From Rhodospirillaceae bacterium (GTDB lineage Bacteria; Pseudomonadota; Alphaproteobacteria; Rhodospirillales; Rhodospirillaceae), in NCBI GenBank assembly GCA_018666155.1, contig JABJAH010000005.1, positions 41,057 through 105,056 of the forward strand: a DNA stretch of 64,000 nucleotides. The letters run 5' to 3'. A program made the position numbers and the translations under genes. The notes under the pieces are model-generated. The model did not search any database. It worked only from the letters and a program-made list of their open reading frames with translations, and was not told the DNA's origin. Below are positions 8,874-16,670 of the stretch, piece by piece (the stretch's first letter is position 1; each line of letters begins with the position of its first letter).

Positions 8874-9814
8874 TAAGGGGTGGCGCCCACTGGCCCTTTA
8901 AGGCAGTTCTGTGCAGCAGTGACGATACTTGGCGCATCTATCCCAAAGTAGGTCCGTGCATAGGATTGAGACCCTACGGAATGCATGAATTTGTCTCCTG
9001 TCCCAAGACAAACGATGGGTAGAGGTATGCCATTTTGAGCCAGGAATGCAGACACGTGTTCGCCGAAACCGCCGCTCTTTGAGTGTTCCTCGACCGTTAC
9101 GATGGCCTTGAAGCGTTTGGCCAACCCTGCGAGCATTACTTCGTCTAAGGGTTTTACGGTATTAACCAGAACGACTTCTGCGGAAATGCCGTGAGACTCT
9201 TTCAACGTATCAGCGGCCGTTATGGCTTCCGGTCCAATGGTGCCAACCGATAGCAAACAGATGTCTGTGCCTTCGCGTACAACCGCCGTTTTACCAATGC
9301 CCACCGCCTTCTCGGACGGTACAAGGTCCTTCTCACCCTTTTTGCCGATCCGAATATATGTCGGAATATCAGAGTTTACGGCTTCTCTAAGAACGCTGCG
9401 TAAAGAGGGGGCGTCATAAGGTGCCAATACCCGGATGTTAGGAATTGCCCGGAAGATTGCAAAGTCTTCGAGCGAATGGTGTGTCGGTCCGAGGCTGGCG
9501 TAAGAGAGACCTGAGCCCGTGCCTACAATAACGACCGGCGCATTGTGATAGGCGACGTCGACTCTAATTTGTTCAAGGCACCGGGTCGTCGTGAAGGGCG
9601 TGATCGTATAAACAATTGGTCGCAAGCCACTGAGAGCCATGCCCGCTGCGACGCCCATCATATTCGCTTCAGCGACACCGCAGTTCATGAACTGAGCCGG
9701 GTAGCCGCCCCGCAATTTATCAAAAAGACGGTTACCAATATCACCAGATAAAAGGACCAGTTTAGGGTCCTTAGCTGCCATGGCGGTCACTTCTTGTGCG
9801 AATGCATTTCTCAT
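8873..9814 (-). CDS. Transketolase, C-terminal (pyrimidine-binding) subunit
   Basis: The 313-residue protein matches the C-terminal half of a split transketolase. It contains FMNCGVAEANMMGVAAGMALSG, with the Glu that activates the thiamine diphosphate aminopyrimidine, then PVVIVGTGSGLSYASLGPTHHSLED and a C-terminal domain with VNTVKPLDE and VEEHSKSGGFGEHV. The partner subunit is encoded immediately upstream with a 9-base gap. The pair would transfer two-carbon ketol units. Next to GmhA and an HldE-like enzyme, supply of sedoheptulose-7-phosphate is an attractive role; addition of a two-carbon branch to a sugar is the alternative. Confidence 0.87.
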   Translation of the reverse strand: MRNAFAQEVTAMAAKDPKLVLLSGDIGNRLFDKLRGGYPAQFMNCGVAEANMMGVAAGMALSGLRPIVYTITPFTTTRCLEQIRVDVAYHNAPVVIVGTGSGLSYASLGPTHHSLEDFAIFRAIPNIRVLAPYDAPSLRSVLREAVNSDIPTYIRIGKKGEKDLVPSEKAVGIGKTAVVREGTDICLLSVGTIGPEAITAADTLKESHGISAEVVLVNTVKPLDEVMLAGLAKRFKAIVTVEEHSKSGGFGEHVSAFLAQNGIPLPIVCLGTGDKFMHSVGSQSYARTYFGIDAPSIVTAAQNCLKGPVGATP

Positions 9815-9823
9815 AATCGGACC

Positions 9824-10663
9824 CTACGCCTCAATTCCAAGTTCCTGCGCCGCCAACTTCACTTCGTCGGCAGTCGGAATGCGGTAGTGCCAATTGTTGT
9901 CATCTTCCATGAAGGAAACACCCCGCCCCTTGATTGTGTTGGCGATGATCGCCTTAGGGCGCGGGTCCGCTTTGTTCTTCTCAATGGCATCAGACATTTG
10001 GACAAAATCGTGCCCGTCTATTTCGGTGACGCACCAGCCAAACGCTCGCCACTTTTCAGCCAAGGGCGCAAGGCCAAGCACTTCGTCGCTGCGCCCAGTG
10101 GCTTGCCACTTGTTGTAGTCGATGGCCACCGTGAGATTTGAGACGTTCTGAGCCGCTGCCAACAGCGCGGCCTCCCAAACTGACCCCTCATTGCATTCGC
10201 CATCGCTTAAAATGGCATAAACAGAATAGGGAACATCAGAAATGCGGGATGCCAGCGCCATTCCCAAGCCCATCGGTAGGCCGTGGCCTAGTGAGCCGGT
10301 GGCCGCTTCAATACCCGGCAAGGCGGACGGGGTAGGAGGGTGCTCACCAAAGAGCGACCCGTCTTCACCGTAACCGTCTAAATCTGATTTCGGATAAAAC
10401 CCACGCTCGGCAAGAACTTGAAATAACGCCGGTGCAGCATGCCCTTTGCTGAGCAAAAACCGATCTCGTTGCGCATTCGATGGGTCTTGCGGATCGATAT
10501 TGAGTATGTGCCAGTAGAAGAACACCAATAGATCAGTGCACGAAAGGCATGAGCCCAGGTGCGGTGTCCCCGACTCATGAGAAGTTTTGATGATCCGATA
10601 TCGGAGCATCTGCGCTATTGGTTCTAAGGATCCGATATCATTCTGGATCGGCGCTTCAGGCAT
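9824..10663 (-). CDS. Transketolase, N-terminal (thiamine-diphosphate-binding) subunit
   Basis: The 279-residue protein is the N-terminal half of a split transketolase. Evidence: SHESGTPHLGSCLSCTDLLVFFYWHIL, RDRFLLSKGHAAPALF, GSLGHGLPMGLGMAL, and the diphosphate/Mg motif SDGECNEGSVWEA ending in DYNKWQ (GDG becomes SDG). The C-terminal part has KGRGVSFMEDDNNWHYR, as in family members. It is followed directly by the C-terminal subunit and preceded by the dehydratase gene 17 bases away. Split transketolases are common in secondary sugar pathways, which supports a dedicated role separate from housekeeping metabolism. Confidence 0.87.
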   Translation of the reverse strand: MPEAPIQNDIGSLEPIAQMLRYRIIKTSHESGTPHLGSCLSCTDLLVFFYWHILNIDPQDPSNAQRDRFLLSKGHAAPALFQVLAERGFYPKSDLDGYGEDGSLFGEHPPTPSALPGIEAATGSLGHGLPMGLGMALASRISDVPYSVYAILSDGECNEGSVWEAALLAAAQNVSNLTVAIDYNKWQATGRSDEVLGLAPLAEKWRAFGWCVTEIDGHDFVQMSDAIEKNKADPRPKAIIANTIKGRGVSFMEDDNNWHYRIPTADEVKLAAQELGIEA

Positions 10664-10680
10664 GGTCTGTAATGGTCCGG

Positions 10681-11670
10681 TTAGGGGCGGTGGACATAAT
10701 TGAGCGGCTGGGTACGCAATGTTTCTAAGTTGTCTTTAGCCCAACCTATGCAATGCTCCAAGCCGGTTTCAAGGCTTAATTGATCGGCCCACCCCAAGGT
10801 TGACCGAATTTTATCACTGTTCAGCCAATATGCGTCATCTTTACCGATTCGATCCGGTGCGACGTCAACACAGTCCTCAAATGGGGCTTCGAGCATGGCG
10901 CAAATTAACTCTACCAGTTCCCGTATGGAAACAATGCGCGGCGTTGATATGTGATAGGTCTCGCCGACCGGAGCGCTTTGTGCAATTGCCCAAGTTGCCG
11001 CCGACACGTCGTCCATATGGATAAATGACCGTGTCGAAAGTCCGCCGCCATGGAGCTGTAGTTTCTCTCCAATAAGAACAGACAGGATCGTTCGCGGGAT
11101 AATGCGATAAAGACGCTGACCTGGCCCATAGACATTTGCCGCTCTGGTGCCCACGACAGGAAGGTCGAAGGCTTCCCGATAAATATCGAATGTCATATCT
11201 CCTGCGGCGCGGGAGACCGCATAAGGTGTAGACGGCGCAAATTTATGATCCTCTGTAATCCAGCCGTCAGTGGACCCATACACTTCTGGTGTTGTGACGT
11301 GCACATACTTATCGAGGAAATCGATATGGCGCAGTTTTTCAGCCAGTTTTGAGGCCGACACGACGTTGGTTGTCATCCAATCTTCCGGATGGTCCCAACT
11401 CTGCCCAACCATGCTTTGAGCCGCAAAATTGACGATGGTCGTAAATCGCTCAGCGTTGATGAGGGATACGAGCGCCTCTAAATCGTGGTTGAGGTCAACT
11501 TTCTCAAAGCGAAAGTTGCCTGCTTTTGCGCCCCAGCGGTACGGTAAAAAAACGTCGTCAGGCTCGAGCGAGCGGCTGGTGCCGATCACATCGACGCCTT
11601 GATCCAGAAGGTAGCCAATGAAACTGGCACCTGAGAATGAGTTACTGCCGAGGATAAGGACCTTACTCAT
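10681..11670 (-). CDS. NAD-dependent sugar-nucleotide 4,6-dehydratase-like extended SDR (GDP-mannose 4,6-dehydratase relative)
   Basis: The 329-residue extended SDR has an N-terminal cofactor loop GSNSFSGASF (relaxed from GxxGxxG), VNFAAQSMVGQSWDHPEDW as in GDP-mannose and dTDP-glucose 4,6-dehydratases, VTTPEVYGST, and TPYAVSRAAGDM where the catalytic YxxxK reads YxxxR. ANVYGPGQRLYRIIPR and the TRSFIHMDDVSAA stretch follow. It most likely makes a 4-keto-6-deoxy sugar nucleotide, and GDP-heptose is a candidate substrate given the operon. The Lys-to-Arg change may alter activity. It sits between the split transketolase and an MDR dehydrogenase. Confidence 0.78.
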   Translation of the reverse strand: MSKVLILGSNSFSGASFIGYLLDQGVDVIGTSRSLEPDDVFLPYRWGAKAGNFRFEKVDLNHDLEALVSLINAERFTTIVNFAAQSMVGQSWDHPEDWMTTNVVSASKLAEKLRHIDFLDKYVHVTTPEVYGSTDGWITEDHKFAPSTPYAVSRAAGDMTFDIYREAFDLPVVGTRAANVYGPGQRLYRIIPRTILSVLIGEKLQLHGGGLSTRSFIHMDDVSAATWAIAQSAPVGETYHISTPRIVSIRELVELICAMLEAPFEDCVDVAPDRIGKDDAYWLNSDKIRSTLGWADQLSLETGLEHCIGWAKDNLETLRTQPLNYVHRP

Positions 11671-11706
11671 AGCAGCGCCAGGATCTGAGTTTTGAAGATG
11701 GTCGAT

Positions 11707-12777
11707 TCATTGCGATGAGAAATCGATCAGGCAACGCCCGGCGGACTCACCGTTCCGCATCTTGGCAATCAATGTGTTGACGCCATCAAGCGGTTCGATT
11801 TCGGTGATAAGGTCCGTCAGGTCGATATTGCGGGCTTCAGTGAGCGCCATATAGCGCGGTATATCCTCATGTGGAATCGCTTCCCCACCAGTCGTGCCGG
11901 TTATCGTTTTACCGAAGTGCAGGGGCAGGGTGTGTATCGCAGTGTCATGGCCAGATTTAGGGACACCGACCAGAATCGTACGGCCTCGGCCTGACGTGAG
12001 CTTATAACCTTCCGCAATAATGGCCGGGTTTCCTGTGTTGTCGATAAAGACATCTAGTGCGTCGGCCGCGAAGATTTCTTGGAGGCGTTCCCAGGGGTCA
12101 GTCGTAGAGCCGTCAATTGTCTCGGTGGCGCCGCAAGATTTGGCGAGTTCAAGCCGATTGGCGAACCGGTCTATGGCAACAATAGTCCGCGCACCGGCCA
12201 AAGCAGCAGCTTGGACGATATTGAGCCCGATACCGCCGGCTCCGAACACCACCACGGTCTCGCCTAGGCGGATATCAGCGCGGTTGTCGATGACGCCAAA
12301 TCCCGTTGTGACGGCGCACCCATATAGAGCAGCTGCTTTCAAATCAGTTTCTGCTGGAATCGTGGTCAATCGGTTCTCAGAAACAACAGCAAAATTGTTA
12401 AACGTCGTAACCCAGCCCGCGTTTACGGTTTTCTCATCCCATAGGTATTTCGGTGCAGCTGATTCAATACCGCGGGAAGGCCGCCAGTGCAGCACGACCG
12501 TGTCACCAGGTTGTACATGTTTGACGCCAGGGCCAATGGCTAACACTTGGCCGGAGCCTTCATGCCCGAGTAAGTGAGGCAGCCAACGATCTGGGCCTTT
12601 AACACCATCGATTTCGCCCAGTTGGGAGCCACAGATGCCGCTGTATTTTAGTTCGACGAGCACCTGTCCGACATCGAGGTTCTCCGGAAGCGATATTTCA
12701 TCAATAACAAGGTCGGAGTTTTGCTCGACCAGGACAGCTGCGCGTGTGGTCGTTGGTCCGTCGTTCATCAACGCCAT
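11707..12777 (-). CDS. Zinc-type alcohol dehydrogenase (MDR family)
   Basis: The 356-residue MDR protein has catalytic-zinc ligands in SGICGSQ and LLGHEGSGQV and a Rossmann loop VVVFGAGGIGLNIVQAAALAGA followed by VAIDRF, suggesting NAD. The Cys cluster for the structural zinc is absent from the loop after HWRPSRGIESAAPKYLW, so only one zinc is expected. Relatives oxidise sugar or polyol hydroxyls. It starts one base after GmhA stops in the run, and most likely oxidises or reduces an intermediate of the heptose-type sugar. Start is ATG at 12777; an ATG three codons later is also possible. Confidence 0.82.
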   Translation of the reverse strand: MALMNDGPTTTRAAVLVEQNSDLVIDEISLPENLDVGQVLVELKYSGICGSQLGEIDGVKGPDRWLPHLLGHEGSGQVLAIGPGVKHVQPGDTVVLHWRPSRGIESAAPKYLWDEKTVNAGWVTTFNNFAVVSENRLTTIPAETDLKAAALYGCAVTTGFGVIDNRADIRLGETVVVFGAGGIGLNIVQAAALAGARTIVAIDRFANRLELAKSCGATETIDGSTTDPWERLQEIFAADALDVFIDNTGNPAIIAEGYKLTSGRGRTILVGVPKSGHDTAIHTLPLHFGKTITGTTGGEAIPHEDIPRYMALTEARNIDLTDLITEIEPLDGVNTLIAKMRNGESAGRCLIDFSSQ

Positions 12778-12778
12778 G

Positions 12779-13396
12779 CTAGTCAGCCTGCCGGGGAGAA
12801 ATATTGCCGCGCTTGGTGTAAAGCCACTGCATGAGCAGGTGACCCACCGTCATTTGCAGGTCTTCTGATATTTGCATGTCATCAATGGCGACGTGAATCG
12901 GATGATCTGCGAGTTCCAACGCCTTGCCACCCGAATACCCTAGGATGGCATAGGACTCGATTTTGGACTCCTTACAGTACTCCAGCGCCTTAACGACATT
13001 GGGTGAGTTTCCACTACCCGAAAGAGCGATGGCGATATCATCGGGCCGAGCAAGGACGGCAAGTTGGTATGAAAAAATACTCTCATACCCTTCATCATTT
13101 GCGAGGCAGGTGGTTACCGATCCATTTGCCGGCAATGCGGTCACGCGCAGCCCGCTGCCAAAGGTCTTGGAGATGCCGTAAATCCAGTCATTGGCGAGGT
13201 GCATTGCGTTGCCAGCGGATCCGCCATTGCCAAATATGAAAACTTGACGACCGTCTTGCCAGCAAGCGATCAAAGCGTCTGCCAAGCGCGCGACAGTGTC
13301 GACTGGGATGCGACTGCTTGCCTCGGTCAAACGTTCAAAGTAACTGGCGGCGAAGGGCGCGAATTCAATTGCCGTTCCGCTGGGATGGTTATTCAT
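12779..13396 (-). CDS. gmhA: Sedoheptulose-7-phosphate isomerase (SIS domain)
   Basis: The 205-residue protein has the SIS fold and the phosphoheptose isomerase signature FGNGGSAGNAMHLANDW (residues about 55-71). It also has LANDEGYESIFSYQLAVLARPDDIAIALSGSGNSPNVVKALEY and a C-terminal helix EDLQMTVGHLLMQWLY. GmhA converts sedoheptulose-7-phosphate to D-glycero-D-manno-heptose-7-phosphate, the first committed step of heptose synthesis. Length is as expected (about 190-205). It overlaps the upstream epimerase stop by one base and is followed closely by the MDR dehydrogenase. The HldE-like fusion upstream makes the heptose reading consistent. Confidence 0.88.
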   Translation of the reverse strand: MNNHPSGTAIEFAPFAASYFERLTEASSRIPVDTVARLADALIACWQDGRQVFIFGNGGSAGNAMHLANDWIYGISKTFGSGLRVTALPANGSVTTCLANDEGYESIFSYQLAVLARPDDIAIALSGSGNSPNVVKALEYCKESKIESYAILGYSGGKALELADHPIHVAIDDMQISEDLQMTVGHLLMQWLYTKRGNISPRQAD

Positions 13397-14331
13397 TATA
13401 GAACCTTCTCAGTCATCCATTTTAGGCAGTAGAATCGGTCTTCGTCCTTAAGGGCACCAGACTTATACGCCTCTGCGACTTCCGATATTGCATCTCTGAC
13501 GGTCTTCTTGGGTTTGAAGCCCGTCGCCAGAATTTTATCTGAGTTGATGCGATAGGACCGCGGGTCATTGGATGGCTCTATATTAATTGTAGCCGGTATG
13601 TATTCAGCAATGGTTTCTGCAATCGTCCGGATCGATAGATTTTCGAACCCGGCGTTGAACACGCCTTCGACATCGGGTCGGTCCAATAGAAACACATAGA
13701 GGTCGGTTATATCGTCAATATGAATGTTAGGGCGTGTCTGATCACCGCCAAGGACTGTAATTGCCCCTTTGGTTAACGCCTGCATAGCCAGCATATTAAC
13801 GGCGACATCGAGCCGCATACGCGGTGAAAGACCGCAAACTGTTGCCGGGCGAACGATTTGGACGGTCATTTGGGCGGCGTAGCTAAGAAGGACCCGTTCA
13901 GCGACCATCTTGGTTTTGTTGTATTCCGATAAGGGCACTAGCTCGAGGTCTTCGGTGACATGCTCTTCGTCTTTGAGGCCATAAACGCTACCGGAAGAGG
14001 CGTAGATAAAGCGCTTCACGCCCTGGCGCACGGCCTTATCGGCCAATCGCATTGTGGCGAGGCAAGATACCTCCCAGGTGAGTTTGGGATCCAAATCTCC
14101 GCACGGGTCGTTTGCGACCGACGACAGATGGATGATTGCGTCATAGCCAGTCAATTCGAGATCTTCTGGATCACGAATATCGAACTGCCGAACCTCTAGG
14201 TTGGGATGAGGCTGAAGGTCGTTGCCAAACCACATAATATCGATGGCAGTAACGTGATGCCCTGCGTTGAGTAGCTTTGGGACAAGAACGTTGCCTTTAT
14301 AGCCACAGGCACCGGTAACAATAAGTTTCAT
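13396..14331 (-). CDS. NAD-dependent sugar epimerase/dehydratase (extended SDR)
   Basis: The protein begins MKLIVTGACGYKGNVLVPKLL (GxxGxxG loop) and has IHLSSVANDPC, YASSGSVYG, the catalytic EYNKTKMVAE (YxxxK) and NIHIDDITDLYVFLL. These fit the UDP-glucose 4-epimerase-like extended SDR group common in glycan clusters. I take ATG at 14331 as start: it gives a 4-base ATGA overlap with the nucleotidyltransferase upstream and places the dinucleotide loop at the very N-terminus. A TTG four codons earlier is possible. Likely substrate is the nucleotide-activated heptose or the 4-keto product of the dehydratase. Confidence 0.82.
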   Translation of the reverse strand: MKLIVTGACGYKGNVLVPKLLNAGHHVTAIDIMWFGNDLQPHPNLEVRQFDIRDPEDLELTGYDAIIHLSSVANDPCGDLDPKLTWEVSCLATMRLADKAVRQGVKRFIYASSGSVYGLKDEEHVTEDLELVPLSEYNKTKMVAERVLLSYAAQMTVQIVRPATVCGLSPRMRLDVAVNMLAMQALTKGAITVLGGDQTRPNIHIDDITDLYVFLLDRPDVEGVFNAGFENLSIRTIAETIAEYIPATINIEPSNDPRSYRINSDKILATGFKPKKTVRDAISEVAEAYKSGALKDEDRFYCLKWMTEKVL

Positions 14332-15050
14332 TCTGTATTCCAAACAAAGTCCGACTCAGCCTTCTTGAGAGCTTCTATCGTTCCAATATCACGGTGAAAT
14401 GTCTCGTTAAAAAACGTATACCATTTACCTGCCATGGATGGCACCACGTCGCCGCAAAAATCGAAAGCGGCTGGGTTGGCGCAAACCCAATCAAGTATTT
14501 CGGTCTCAAGAAGAAAAACAGCACCATTTGCCAGATTTCCCGGCGGATTCGCGACTTTCTCAAAAACGGATTGCACGACCCCCTGGGCATCGAGTTCTAA
14601 GATTCCGCAAGATTGGGGCTGATCCGTTTCAAAAGTCATGATGGTACCGATACACCCAGTAGGACGGCCCATATGGGCTGAGAAGTATGCATCGGGGTCA
14701 AAGACCGAAAGGTTGTCGGCATGAGCCACGAAAAACGTGCCCTGACTACGAAAGTATTCATGGTTCGTCCGTAAAGTGCCTGCCGTGCCCAAAAGTTGAT
14801 CTTCGTGCACCAAATCAATCCGGTCACACCAATCGCTGTTGTTGCAGTATTTCTCCACCTGCTCCGGCAGGTAGTGCGTGTTGATCAGTATGCGTTCGAC
14901 CCCGGCACCAAAAAGCATATCAATCCAGTATCCAAGGACAGGTTTGCCTCTGACCTGTACCAGGCATTTCGGAACTGTATCCGTTAGGGGACGTAGTCGC
15001 GTACCCAGACCACCAGAAAGCAGAAGTGCGCGACTAGGAGTATTTGTCAT
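14328..15050 (-). CDS. Sugar-1-phosphate nucleotidyltransferase (HddC/RfbF-like)
   Basis: The 240-residue protein is a single NTP_transferase domain. It has LLLSGGLGTRLRPLTDTVPKCLVQV (nucleotide-binding GGxGxRLxPLTxxxPK), NTHYLPEQVE, EDQLLGTAGTLR and a metal-binding Asp in FFVAHADNLSVF. Family members attach GMP, CMP, UMP or TMP to sugar-1-phosphates. HddC, which makes GDP-D-glycero-D-manno-heptose, belongs here, and the neighbouring GmhA and HldE-like genes make that the favoured reading. It overlaps both neighbours by 4 bases. The nucleotide specificity cannot be decided by eye. Confidence 0.8.
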   Translation of the reverse strand: MTNTPSRALLLSGGLGTRLRPLTDTVPKCLVQVRGKPVLGYWIDMLFGAGVERILINTHYLPEQVEKYCNNSDWCDRIDLVHEDQLLGTAGTLRTNHEYFRSQGTFFVAHADNLSVFDPDAYFSAHMGRPTGCIGTIMTFETDQPQSCGILELDAQGVVQSVFEKVANPPGNLANGAVFLLETEILDWVCANPAAFDFCGDVVPSMAGKWYTFFNETFHRDIGTIEALKKAESDFVWNTE

Positions 15051-16483
15051 TTTATCAGAGAGTCTGTGAGCTCGTCGGTGGAGATCGGCACATTCCCTAG
15101 CCGGCCCGTTTGTATCCCTGCGGCTATGGATCCTATAAACGCGGCTTCCCAGGTTGATGCCCCGGCGGCCAGTGCAAGAGAAGCGGCCGTAAGCATTGAG
15201 TCACCTGCGCCGGAGACGTCCTTAGGCAGTGCATTAAACGCAGGTAAACGGTCGACCTGCTGTTCTGTGGACGAGGGCTCCGACGAGACAATGAGAACGC
15301 CTGAGGCTCCAAGCTTAACAAACACGTTGGTGCTGTTGGTCGCTGCGAGCAAATCATGCCCCATCTTGGCGAGCCCGCTGTTTTGATCTCGAAGCGCAAG
15401 CCGTGCCTCAAATTCCGTCGGGGTCAGCAACTGGGCATTCTTGTATCGGGATATATCGCCAATTTGAGAAGAAGATTGGCTATCTGCCACGAACATTGTC
15501 GCAGTCTTTTTGGCAGTTTCAGTTAATTGATCAATAAGAGGCTGTGGTAAGCACCCATAGTTAAAGTCTGAGAAAATAACGAGGTCAGCTTTTGCACAGA
15601 GGCTCTCAAACTTTGTCGCTATCTGAGCTTGATGATCTCGCGAAATCTCGTGCTGTCTTAAATGGCTGACGCGCAGCATGGTCCGGTCTTGGGCACGGAA
15701 CCGCTGTTTCAATGTCGTTGGGCGACTCTCGTCGATTATTAAGTGAGCGCTGACGTTGTAATCCGGGAGCCAAGCCGCGACCAGTTCGCCCGTCTCGTCA
15801 TCTCCGACGACAGACAGAAAATCAACAGAGGCGCCAAGGCTTGCAGCGTGCGCTGCTACAATGCCTGCGCCACCAATGAAACGGTCGGTTGATTGGGGCG
15901 ACACGACAATGGACGGTTCCTCTTGGGACATGCCTAAAGGCTCACAATTGACATACTCATCTACAATGAGGTCGCCGACCACGACGACAGATAAGTTGGA
16001 AAATGATTTAACCCGATTGATCAACTGATCGGTGCTCAGTCCATGACGTTCTAGGAAGTCTCGTGGAATGTTCAGTGGGGCTAGCTGGGAAGCCCTATTG
16101 TCGTGGGCAAGAAGGTCAGACCCGGAATAGGTTGATTCTCCGGACGCAAATATGAGACGGCCGCCATATTTTTTAAGAATAGACTCTTCCGGATTGGAAA
16201 CAGTCTCAAATTCCTTTCCCTTGATCACGACATCTGGTCGGAGGTCGTGCAGATAGGTCTCTACACCGTCGTCAAGAACGACAACGCGGTCGACAATCCC
16301 AAGTTCTCTAAGAGCTTCTGCACGTTCTTCCGGTGGAGGGACGTCATTGGATGGCCGTGTAGCCGAGACGCCGACAACCAAAGTGTCGCCGCTTTCCGCA
16401 GCAAATTTAAGTACCCTGACGTGCCCCGGATGTAGGGCAAAAAAGTTACCGGATACAAAAACGACGGTGTCAGACTTTTTCAT
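15047..16483 (-). CDS. HldE-like bifunctional enzyme with reversed domain order: nucleotidyltransferase then PfkB sugar kinase
   Basis: The protein has 478 residues. The N-terminal 130 or so form a cytidylyltransferase-type domain: FVSGNFFALHPGHVRVLKFA (HxGH motif), VIKGKEFE and a weak STYSGS in place of ISSTxI. From about residue 145 there is a PfkB/ribokinase domain: VVVVGDLIVDEYV, DRFIGGAGIVAAHAASLGA, FSDFNYG and PKDVSGAGDSMLTAA with the catalytic Asp of the GAGD motif. E. coli HldE has the same two domains in the opposite order. Expected roles are phosphorylation of heptose-7-phosphate at C1 and nucleotidylation. It heads the 12-gene minus-strand run. The 187 bases upstream (16484-16670) presumably hold its promoter, although I see no clear boxes. 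Confidence 0.8.
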   Translation of the reverse strand: MKKSDTVVFVSGNFFALHPGHVRVLKFAAESGDTLVVGVSATRPSNDVPPPEERAEALRELGIVDRVVVLDDGVETYLHDLRPDVVIKGKEFETVSNPEESILKKYGGRLIFASGESTYSGSDLLAHDNRASQLAPLNIPRDFLERHGLSTDQLINRVKSFSNLSVVVVGDLIVDEYVNCEPLGMSQEEPSIVVSPQSTDRFIGGAGIVAAHAASLGASVDFLSVVGDDETGELVAAWLPDYNVSAHLIIDESRPTTLKQRFRAQDRTMLRVSHLRQHEISRDHQAQIATKFESLCAKADLVIFSDFNYGCLPQPLIDQLTETAKKTATMFVADSQSSSQIGDISRYKNAQLLTPTEFEARLALRDQNSGLAKMGHDLLAATNSTNVFVKLGASGVLIVSSEPSSTEQQVDRLPAFNALPKDVSGAGDSMLTAASLALAAGASTWEAAFIGSIAAGIQTGRLGNVPISTDELTDSLIK

Positions 16484-16670
16484 TTGAAAGCTTGCTGTTG
16501 TCGCGGACGAAAGCCTTATTCCTGGGCTGCAAAATCCGGTCTCTGGCCAGGAAAGGCTCGATCTCTAATGCGATGGATGCAGCGCAGAGAGATTTGCCAT
16601 GGATAGGCCGTGAATACAATCTAAGTGGCGGATTTCTGCCTGATTGTACTGGCCCATTGGGATGGGCGTT

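Noticed and set aside
12020..12577. Open frame of 185 codons on the plus strand
   Set aside because: It is antisense to the MDR dehydrogenase gene, whose motifs are intact; composition is Ser/Pro/Ala-rich noise.
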